A stretch of DNA of 10,212 bases from JAGVXD01 sp964554415 (GTDB lineage: Archaea > Nanobdellota > Nanobdellia > Pacearchaeales > GW2011-AR1): NCBI GenBank assembly GCA_964554415.1, contig CAZKON010000032.1, positions 1 to 10,212 of the forward strand, written 5' to 3'. The notes under the pieces are model-generated. The model had not been told where the DNA came from, ran no database searches, and saw only the letters and a program-made list of their open reading frames with translations. This document shows positions 6,033-10,212 of the stretch, in pieces (the stretch's first letter is position 1; the number at the start of each line of letters is the position of its first letter). The translations under genes and the position numbers were made by a program.

Positions 6033-6785
6033 TTATCCAAAAATCCTTTCAAAAAGCGTTGCTTCTTCTTTATAATTAGTGTTTCCAATAATGCGCGCGG
6101 CAATAGTGCGGTATGCTCGTGCAGCCTTGCTCTTTGGATGCGTGTGAACAAGGGCATCCTTCATAACCAACGCGCTCTGAACAGCCCCATCTTCAGGTAC
6201 AACACCGAGAATCGGCAATTCAAGCATATCGCGAACATTCGCAATAGGCATCTCAGTCTTCACACTTCTAACACGCGTAACAATCACACCTCTAACTTCT
6301 TTCCCCAGTTCTTCAATGACTTTGCTGGTCTTTAAAGCATCAGTAACAGCAGGAATCTCTGGGTTTGTGACAATCACTAATTCATCAGCAGCTTCCATAG
6401 CAGCTAACGCTTCTTCACCCAAGCCAGCAGCAGAGTCGTAAATAATAAAGTCAGCCATTTTCCTGAGTTTCTTTCCTACTTCTTTGAGCTTTCTATGATT
6501 AAGACGCTTCAGCTCCTTAACTGAAAGTGAGCTAGGGATAATCTTAGTTCCTGATTCATGCTCATAAATTGCATCAGCAATCTTTGCTTTCCCTAAAAGC
6601 ACATGATTTAGGCTGACTGGAACAATAGGCGCACCAAGGTGCAGACCAATATTAGGAGTTGTTAAATTTGCATCCAGAATAATCACATCTTTCCCAAAAG
6701 CGTTGAGTGCAGCACCAAGGTTAATTGCAGTCGTGGTCTTTCCGACGCCGCCTTTGCCTGAGGTGATGGTAATCAGTTTTGCCAT
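6033..6785 (-). CDS. minD: MinD-type cell-division/positioning ATPase
   Basis: This 250-residue protein carries the deviant Walker A GKGGVGKTT (10-18) with the signature lysine K11, the switch region VIILDANLTTPNIGLHLG (34-51) and the Walker B-like FIIYDSAAGLGEE (113-125), all typical of the MinD/ParA family. It ends in an amphipathic stretch (EATLFERIFG) resembling the membrane-targeting helix of bacterial MinD, so ATP-dependent membrane attachment is plausible. Archaeal MinD homologues are involved in polar positioning (for example of archaella and chemoreceptors in Haloferax), not clearly in a Min oscillator, and no MinC or MinE is present here. It follows two small paralogous genes in the same direction, with a 56-base gap that holds its own promoter and an inverted repeat. 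Confidence 0.9.
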   Translation of the reverse strand: MAKLITITSGKGGVGKTTTAINLGAALNAFGKDVIILDANLTTPNIGLHLGAPIVPVSLNHVLLGKAKIADAIYEHESGTKIIPSSLSVKELKRLNHRKLKEVGKKLRKMADFIIYDSAAGLGEEALAAMEAADELVIVTNPEIPAVTDALKTSKVIEELGKEVRGVIVTRVRSVKTEMPIANVRDMLELPILGVVPEDGAVQSALVMKDALVHTHPKSKAARAYRTIAARIIGNTNYKEEATLFERIFG

Positions 6786-6801
6786 AATACAAATACTACC
6801 T

Positions 6802-6826
6802 TAGTGAATATCACATATTTTCACTA
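6802..6826. promoter_or_regulatory. Inverted repeat over the minD promoter
   Basis: TAGTGAA (6802-6808) and TTCACTA (6820-6826) are perfect inverted arms 11 bases apart. Two further AT pairs match inside, and GTGA-ATA-TCAC forms a tighter palindrome at 6804-6814. The TATA candidate GAAAATATG (minus strand, 6814-6822) lies within it, so a bound protein would block TBP. The half-site TAGTGA matches the palindrome at 8934-8951. Confidence 0.45.
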
Positions 6827-6841
6827 CAAGGACTTTACAAG

Positions 6842-7267
6842 TTATTTAAGACTACTTATAAACCTTTCTAAAACCGTCGAGTATTCCTTCAATTTTTCAA
6901 GATTAATATTAATAATCTCTTCATGATAAGTAACTTTTAGATTAACTCCTTTGCGAAATTCATTTTCCCGCACTTTTTCCAAAGATTCTATATCTCTAAA
7001 GAGTTCGTACAATTGCAGAGTTTCCATTATAATTTTATCATTTACATAAATTTGCTTGAGCTGTACCAGTTTGGCACGAGGCGCATCAGGTACAGGCTTC
7101 CATTTCTTCTGTCGGCGCGCCTTTTCTACCAGAACATTCATAGCAAGTTCAATCATAATTTTCCATCTTAGAAGAAGATTTATAATAACATCGCACGTTT
7201 TAGTATACTTGAGACTTACGTAGAGGAGATGATCTGCACTAATCTTTTCTTTAATAATCTGTTCCAT
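6842..7267 (-). CDS. Small helical protein, apparent paralogue of the next gene upstream
   Basis: I do not recognise a named family for this 141-residue protein. No signal peptide or clear membrane segment is seen. Residues 11-56 (ADHLLYVSLKYTK ... VLVEKARRQKKW) resemble residues 21-66 of the neighbouring protein at 7341-7841 (AEHILLVTFPVVQ ... ILKREYLYKRI). The C-terminal parts also match in layout: a helix, a short beta-hairpin-like stretch (GVNLKVTYHEEIININ, 107-122) and a final helix. The two thus look like diverged copies. A helical fold of the HEPN kind is possible, but the catalytic R-x4-6-H motif is not evident. It has its own good TATA box, starts at ATG 7267, and is followed 56 bases later by minD. 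Confidence 0.75.
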   Translation of the reverse strand: MEQIIKEKISADHLLYVSLKYTKTCDVIINLLLRWKIMIELAMNVLVEKARRQKKWKPVPDAPRAKLVQLKQIYVNDKIIMETLQLYELFRDIESLEKVRENEFRKGVNLKVTYHEEIININLEKLKEYSTVLERFISSLK

Positions 7268-7290
7268 ACTTTCCTGAATAGAGTAAAGAT

Positions 7291-7307
7291 AAAAAAGGGT
7301 TTTCCCT
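7291..7307 (-). terminator. Short T-tailed hairpin after the 7341-7841 gene
   Basis: On the minus strand this is AGGG-AAAA-CCCT running into six T bases, 34 bases after the upstream gene's stop. It lies between the TATA box and the predicted transcription start of the next gene, so it could end the upstream transcript. The stem is short (4 bp). Confidence 0.35.
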
Positions 7308-7316
7308 ATTTATATG
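7307..7316 (-). promoter_or_regulatory. TATA box of the 6842-7267 gene
   Basis: On the minus strand this reads CATATAAATA, a near-consensus archaeal TATA box. It predicts a start near 7285 and a leader of about 18 bases before ATG 7267. Confidence 0.55.
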
Positions 7317-7340
7317 TTTCTCATACTCGGTTATCATAAA

Positions 7341-7841
7341 CTAAGAGAATGAGGTATGCGGTTCGCCAAATTCACGTAGTTTTCCCTGTAATTGTAGTTG
7401 CAAACGTCTTACTGCCTGTGAAGTTTGTTGTAAATGTTTGGCAGTAATCTCCACAGAACCTAGCTCATCGTCTAAAATTACAACTTTCTTACGCTGTGAT
7501 AACTCAACTCCGCTTGCTTTATGTCTCTTCCCTAAGTCCAAAACTTCTGAAAGAAGAGTTGCATCTTCTTCGCTAACTCCGTACTGATGCCTGCATACTT
7601 GAAAAAACAACTCCTTGTTATGTGCCCCTTCTCCGCTTAGCCTGATGCGTTTATACAAATACTCGCGCTTTAGAATAGTTGAGATTGTTGTGCGTGCCGC
7701 CTTATCCAAATGTTCAAGCACTCTTAAAAGAAGTTTAGGGTCTTGCACTACAGGAAATGTTACTAATAAAATATGCTCTGCCGCGCGCCATGCCTGCTCA
7801 GCAGTTAATATTGCATTACCAAAAGTTTTCGCTACATCCAT
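7341..7841 (-). CDS. Small helical protein of unknown function (paralogous pair)
   Basis: This is a 166-residue protein of no family I can name. The ATG at 7841 is chosen over an in-frame TTG at 7874 because a very good Shine-Dalgarno sequence (GGAGGAGATGG, 7846-7856) lies 8 bases before it. Residues 12-66 (LTAEQAWRAAEHILLVTF ... LYKRIRL) are two or three amphipathic helices. A charged middle follows, then a beta-hairpin-like VVILDDELGSVEI (120-132) and a Gln/Leu/Arg-rich helix (133-156). The pattern A-[ED]-H-[IL]-L-x-V-[TS] and the order of elements match the protein at 6842-7267, suggesting duplication and possibly a heteromeric pair. No membrane segment is seen. An RNA-binding or HEPN-like role is a guess only. 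Confidence 0.75.
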   Translation of the reverse strand: MDVAKTFGNAILTAEQAWRAAEHILLVTFPVVQDPKLLLRVLEHLDKAARTTISTILKREYLYKRIRLSGEGAHNKELFFQVCRHQYGVSEEDATLLSEVLDLGKRHKASGVELSQRKKVVILDDELGSVEITAKHLQQTSQAVRRLQLQLQGKLREFGEPHTSFS

Positions 7842-7845
7842 AACT

Positions 7846-7856
7846 CCATCTCCTCC
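7846..7856 (-). promoter_or_regulatory. Strong Shine-Dalgarno sequence deciding the 7841 start
   Basis: On the minus strand this reads GGAGGAGATGG, very close to the complement of the archaeal 16S rRNA 3' end. The GGAGGAG part ends 8 bases before ATG 7841. Most other promoter-proximal genes here look leaderless, so this strong site stands out. Confidence 0.7.
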
Positions 7857-7879
7857 ATATATACGCGCAAGCAAAGAAC

Positions 7880-7888
7880 TATTTAATT
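7880..7888 (-). promoter_or_regulatory. TATA box of the 7341-7841 gene
   Basis: On the minus strand this reads AATTAAATA and predicts a start near 7859. That leaves a leader of about 18 bases that would just contain the Shine-Dalgarno sequence. A TATATA run at about 7858-7863 lies at the predicted start itself. Confidence 0.45.
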
Positions 7889-7919
7889 ATGTCGGGGAGT
7901 CTCCAGAAAACTCCACCCC

Positions 7920-7940
7920 TCAAAAACCTTCGGTTTTTGA
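7920..7940. terminator. Perfect 9-bp hairpin with TTC/GAA loop
   Basis: TCAAAAACC (7920-7928) pairs perfectly with GGTTTTTGA (7932-7940). Read on the minus strand the loop is GAA and the 3' arm is T-rich. It lies downstream of the 8009-8578 gene and could terminate it. It also belongs to the AARAACY-N3-RGTTYTT family. A weaker bulged stem (GGG-GAGT with ACTC/CCC) lies next to it at about 7895-7919. Confidence 0.5.
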
Positions 7941-7946
7941 CGGCGT

Positions 7947-7967
7947 TCAGAAACTGAAAGTTTCTGA
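7947..7967. terminator. Perfect 9-bp hairpin with GAA/TTC loop
   Basis: TCAGAAACT (7947-7955) pairs perfectly with AGTTTCTGA (7959-7967) around GAA. It is separated by only 6 bases from the hairpin at 7920-7940. It is probably part of the same terminator or repeat pair after the 8009-8578 gene. Confidence 0.5.
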
Positions 7968-8008
7968 CGTTTTAAGGTACGGATGGCGCATCGTTTTTTT
8001 GATATTCT

Positions 8009-8578
8009 TTATTGATAAAGTTTGGCCCTGATGAAATGGATTCTATAGTGTTGATTCATGAATGCGTCTGCTTTGTGTGCGCATCCCCACATTTTTTGGT
8101 ATTCTTTTTCACAGGAAAGCTTGTTTGCCCTTGAGATGTAGTACATATTTCCTCCAATTGCAAGCGCGACGCCCATTCCGCAAGCGATACTCGCCGGGGC
8201 AGTCAGAGGCGTAACGAGAATTGCAAATCCTCCTGCTATTGCCACTCCGCCTCCAGTTAATATAGCAATTCTATAGTTCATCTTTATGCTTTCCCGTGTC
8301 TCCTCTCTTACTTTTTCATATACTAATTTTTCTCTATCTAAAGGTGTTTTACTGAAAATATCAAGAATATCAACAAGTTCAACAGGATATTTTCCTTTGT
8401 TTGAAGCATCTTCTTTGGAGCGGTTATAAAAAGCGTTAATTTCATCTCCAAAGGTTGACTCTTGCGATATTACTCTGCGAACCAACGGGCTTGTTTCATA
8501 CTTCTCAAAGTGAGCCTCAAAGTGAGCAAGTGCATGCGGTATTTCCCGTTTTTCTGTTTCTTCTGATGAGTTTTTCAT
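8009..8578 (-). CDS. Membrane protein with two glycine-rich transmembrane segments
   Basis: No known family is recognised for this 189-residue protein. A charged, soluble N-terminal half (about 1-100, including REETRESIKMN) is followed by two closely spaced hydrophobic segments at about 102-124 (IAILTGGGVAIAGGFAIL) and 127-148 (ACGMGVALAIGG). These would form a helical hairpin in the membrane. The C-terminal tail is Cys/His/Met-containing (LSCEKEYQKMWGCAHKADAF). ATG 8578 is preferred because GGAGAG lies 7 bases before it. ATG 8584, two codons upstream, overlaps the preceding stop as ATGA and is the alternative. Either way the gene is coupled to the EF-hand gene, so the two products likely work together at the membrane. 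Confidence 0.75.
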   Translation of the reverse strand: MKNSSEETEKREIPHALAHFEAHFEKYETSPLVRRVISQESTFGDEINAFYNRSKEDASNKGKYPVELVDILDIFSKTPLDREKLVYEKVREETRESIKMNYRIAILTGGGVAIAGGFAILVTPLTAPASIACGMGVALAIGGNMYYISRANKLSCEKEYQKMWGCAHKADAFMNQHYRIHFIRAKLYQ

Positions 8579-8580
8579 TG

Positions 8581-8874
8581 TCATTCTCTCCAATTTTCAA
8601 ATTTATTTTTGTTGAGATAAAAGACTCTCGTTATTTCTTCAGTGCCATACTGCATTGACAAAAAAGGGTATTGCTGTCTTACTTCTTCACGCGAGATTAT
8701 CCCATCTCGATTTACGTCGAATGCAGTCAGCACTTCTCGTTCAATACCCTTTTGGTGATTCTTTTCTTTCTGAGCAGAGTTGTACCACTGATAACCTAGA
8801 GAGCTAAGCATTATTACTCCCCATAGATAAGGGTGAGTAACCACATTAAGAATAAGAGACATTTTTTTGTTCAT
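8581..8874 (-). CDS. Membrane-anchored single EF-hand protein
   Basis: This is a 97-residue protein. Residues about 6-31 (SLILNVVTHPYLWGVIMLSS) form a hydrophobic segment, probably an N-terminal membrane anchor. A charged linker follows, then one canonical EF-hand loop D53-V-N55-R-D57-G58-I-I60-S-R-E-E64, with the calcium ligands at positions 1, 3, 5 and 12, the glycine at 6 and the isoleucine at 8. Flanking helices are present (GIEREVLTAF before, EEVRQQYPFL after). EF-hands are uncommon in archaea and normally pair; a single one suggests a dimer or a pseudo-pair. The stop lies immediately before or overlaps the next gene, so the pair is an operon. The precise function is unknown, and calcium binding is inferred from the motif only. 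Confidence 0.8.
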   Translation of the reverse strand: MNKKMSLILNVVTHPYLWGVIMLSSLGYQWYNSAQKEKNHQKGIEREVLTAFDVNRDGIISREEVRQQYPFLSMQYGTEEITRVFYLNKNKFENWRE

Positions 8875-8908
8875 TTTATTTTTGTCTCCATTGATTCAGG
8901 TAAGTTGC

Positions 8909-8918
8909 ATATACTTTA
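8909..8918 (-). promoter_or_regulatory. TATA-like box of the EF-hand operon
   Basis: On the minus strand this reads TAAAGTATAT, predicting a start near 8887 and a leader of about 13 bases carrying GGAG at its 5' end. The palindrome at 8934-8951 lies just upstream of it. Confidence 0.4.
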
Positions 8919-8933
8919 TTGTTTGTCATAAAG

Positions 8934-8951
8934 TAGTGATAACTATCACTA
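8934..8951. promoter_or_regulatory. 18-bp operator-like palindrome between the EF-hand operon and the Lrp-type gene
   Basis: TAGTGATA-AC-TATCACTA has perfect 8-bp arms and a 2-bp centre. It lies upstream of both divergent TATA boxes: 16 bp beyond that of the EF-hand operon and 40 bp before that of the Lrp-type gene. Lrp-family proteins bind such palindromes, and a site upstream of the TATA box is where archaeal Lrp-type activators such as Ptr2 act. That the neighbouring regulator binds here is inferred. Confidence 0.55.
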
Positions 8952-8990
8952 TTATAAGACTTTCTTCTTATTATCTTACTAAAATGAAGG

Positions 8991-8999
8991 ATTTATATA
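8991..8999 (+). promoter_or_regulatory. TATA box of the tandem Lrp/AsnC gene
   Basis: ATTTATATA, preceded by purines (GAAGG), is centred 26 bases before ATG 9021. A leaderless mRNA is predicted. Confidence 0.6.
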
Positions 9000-9020
9000 G
9001 TATTATTGTCTTAATGTAAA

Positions 9021-9992
9021 ATGGATGCGAAAGATAGGAAAATTCTTGTTGAGCTTGCAAAAAACTCAAGAGTGCCTGTTCAACAACTTGCGCGGAAAGT
9101 GGGTGTGAGCAGAGAGGTTGCAGCGTATCGGATTAAACATCTTGTCGAGGAGGGCATTATTCGAGACTTTTCTACAGTGATAGATGCATCCGCTTTAGGA
9201 TATAGCCGCTATAGCTTTTTGCTTCAGTTAAGAGATATTAGTATTGAAGAGGAGAAGAAGTTTTTCTCGTGGATTGTCAAGCACCCGTATTTGACGTATG
9301 CAGGAACAACTGTAAGTAGATGGAATCTTGCTTTAGATATTTTTGCCCGCGATCACGAACATTTGAGAGAGATTTTGCAAGAAATTCTTTCCGAGATTAA
9401 AGACTATCTGGATTCGTACGTGGTTGTTCCTGTTCATCGGTATGAGTCGTTTCCTGTGAAAATTGTCGGTAGCAGTATGGATATTATAGATGGTCAAACT
9501 TCTTCAAAAGCAGAAATTGACGGTCTTGACTGCATGCTGCTCGGATTATTAGCAAATCATGCGCGTGCTGAATACAAGGAACTTGCACCGTCGTTGCGTT
9601 TGAGTGCGAATGCAGTGAAGTATAGGATATTACGATTGCAAAAGAAGAAGATTATTAGAGGGTATACGGTTTCTTTGGATGCATCAAAGATGGGATATGA
9701 ATTTTATAACGTGCAAATTAAATATCTTGGAACGCAGGAACATACTGTCTTGAAGTTGCTGCGTACGGCTTCACCTGCGGCGTATTTCTATCAGCATATC
9801 GGCAATGGGAACTGGGATTTTGATATTGGAGTGGTTGTGAAAAACTCATTAGAGTTGAGGGACTTTTTAATGGCTTTGAGAAAAGAGATTGCGGAAGGCA
9901 TAAGAATACATGATGTGTATGCAATCGGAGAAATGATAAAGACAGATCATATTCCTGCAGGCTTATTTATAACGCAGAACATAAATAATTGA
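9021..9992 (+). CDS. Tandem Lrp/AsnC-family transcription regulator
   Basis: This 323-residue protein is built of two Lrp/AsnC-like halves. Winged helix-turn-helix 1 is at about 3-55 (KDRKILVELAKNSRVPVQQL, VSREVAAYRIKHLVEEGII). Its companion alpha/beta domain is at about 60-140 (RYSFLLQLRDI, NLALDIFARD). HTH 2 is at about 167-220 (GLDCMLLGLLANHARAEYKE, NAVKYRILRLQKKKIIRGY) and the second alpha/beta domain at about 225-305 (NVQIKYLGT, NWDFDIGVVVKN). Normal Lrp/AsnC proteins are about 150 residues with one module, so a single chain here may mimic an Lrp dimer. The ligand is unknown; the alpha/beta domains bind amino acids in relatives. It is divergent from the EF-hand operon with a palindrome between them, typical of a local regulator. 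Confidence 0.88.
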   Translation: MDAKDRKILVELAKNSRVPVQQLARKVGVSREVAAYRIKHLVEEGIIRDFSTVIDASALGYSRYSFLLQLRDISIEEEKKFFSWIVKHPYLTYAGTTVSRWNLALDIFARDHEHLREILQEILSEIKDYLDSYVVVPVHRYESFPVKIVGSSMDIIDGQTSSKAEIDGLDCMLLGLLANHARAEYKELAPSLRLSANAVKYRILRLQKKKIIRGYTVSLDASKMGYEFYNVQIKYLGTQEHTVLKLLRTASPAAYFYQHIGNGNWDFDIGVVVKNSLELRDFLMALRKEIAEGIRIHDVYAIGEMIKTDHIPAGLFITQNINN

Positions 9993-10009
9993 GCGCGACT
10001 TTTATGTTC
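9977..10009. terminator. Hairpin around the stop codon of the Lrp-type gene
   Basis: GAACATAAA (9977-9985) pairs perfectly with TTTATGTTC (10001-10009). The stem can be extended past one mismatch to 9973-10013. The TGA stop (9990-9992) lies in the loop. It could protect the mRNA end or help termination. Confidence 0.4.
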
Positions 10010-10019
10010 CGCGAATACC

Positions 10020-10047
10020 TCAAGAATGCTAACTGTTGCATTCTTGA
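10020..10047. repeat. Perfect 10-bp hairpin after the Lrp-type gene
   Basis: TCAAGAATGC (10020-10029) pairs perfectly with GCATTCTTGA (10038-10047), loop of 8. It is the second of several hairpins in the 220-base gene-free stretch at the right end. No T run follows, so terminator function is uncertain. Confidence 0.5.
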
Positions 10048-10051
10048 AGAC

Positions 10052-10076
10052 CATCAAGAACTGAAGGTTCTTGATG
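10052..10076. repeat. Perfect 10-bp hairpin of the AAGAAC family
   Basis: CATCAAGAAC (10052-10061) pairs with GTTCTTGATG (10067-10076) around TGAAG. With the T-G pair counted, the loop is GAA as in the hairpins at 7920-7967. Only four bases separate it from the hairpin at 10020-10047. Confidence 0.5.
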
Positions 10077-10083
10077 TATCGAT

Positions 10084-10118
10084 AATTCTGTTAATTGGTA
10101 TACTATTTGTACAGAATT
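10084..10118. repeat. Inverted repeat AATTCTGT ... ACAGAATT
   Basis: Perfect 8-bp arms at 10084-10091 and 10111-10118 flank 19 bases. A further AACAGAATT at 10154-10162 could pair with the same left arm (9 bp, 10084-10092), so alternative folds exist. The same 9-mer lies at 3970-3978. A last hairpin, CCGCC-TATC-GGCGG, is at 10190-10203. No gene start is visible up to the window end. Confidence 0.4.
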
Positions 10119-10212
10119 CTCGTGATGGATAATTCTAAAAACGAAGACTAATCAACAGAATTGATGATATGAGAATTCTTAAGAAATAGCCGCCTATCGG
10201 CGGAAGTAAAAT

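Noticed and set aside
7842..7874. TTG start at 7874 for the 7341-7841 gene
   Set aside because: The strong Shine-Dalgarno sequence at 7846-7856 would lie inside that longer frame and is correctly spaced for ATG 7841.
1..10212. CRISPR array or insertion sequence
   Set aside because: No regularly spaced direct repeats, and no transposase, integrase or cas gene is visible; the repeats present are short inverted ones.

Overview
The window looks like part of an AT-leaning (roughly 40% G+C by eye) archaeal chromosome, most likely from the DPANN/uncultivated archaeal sphere. The evidence is a Cdc48-type AAA ATPase with an archaeal-style N domain, an archaeal MinD-type ATPase, a tandem Lrp/AsnC regulator, and promoters with archaeal TATA boxes placed about 23-26 bases before the start codon, which implies leaderless or nearly leaderless mRNAs. 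One gene, metG, looks bacterial in type. The taxonomic call is inference: no rRNA or ribosomal protein gene is present.

Layout: (1) 1-358 holds a possible gene end at the left edge, then a G+C-rich stretch able to fold. (2) 359-1141 (-) is an RNase Z-like metallo-beta-lactamase protein. (3) 1269-1794 (-) is an AbrB-type antitoxin/RelE-type toxin pair with its own TATA box and a palindrome at the start of transcription. (4) 1943-3689 (-) is an Hsp20 gene whose end overlaps the start of a single-AAA Cdc48-like ATPase. That ATPase gene carries an in-frame TAA, after which 47 codons of normal-looking C-terminus remain in the same frame. (5) 3690-4086 is a divergent intergenic region with three consecutive hairpins and both promoters. 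(6) 4087-5955 (+) is methionyl-tRNA synthetase with a C-terminal tRNA-binding OB domain. (7) 6033-7841 (-) is minD preceded by two small genes that appear to be paralogues of each other. (8) 8009-8874 (-) is a coupled pair: a membrane-anchored single EF-hand protein and a protein with two membrane segments. (9) 9021-9992 (+) is a double-module Lrp/AsnC regulator. (10) 9973-10212 is a run of hairpins.

How the parts may work together: Hsp20 and the Cdc48-like ATPase form a translationally coupled protein quality-control unit. An 18-bp near-perfect palindrome sits between the Lrp-type regulator and the EF-hand pair, and a related TAGTGA-type inverted repeat covers the minD promoter. This suggests, as an inference, a small local regulon linking the membrane/EF-hand pair and minD to this regulator. 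Intergenic gaps repeatedly carry short perfect hairpins of the form AARAACY-N3-RGTTYTT, which look like a small family of palindromic elements.
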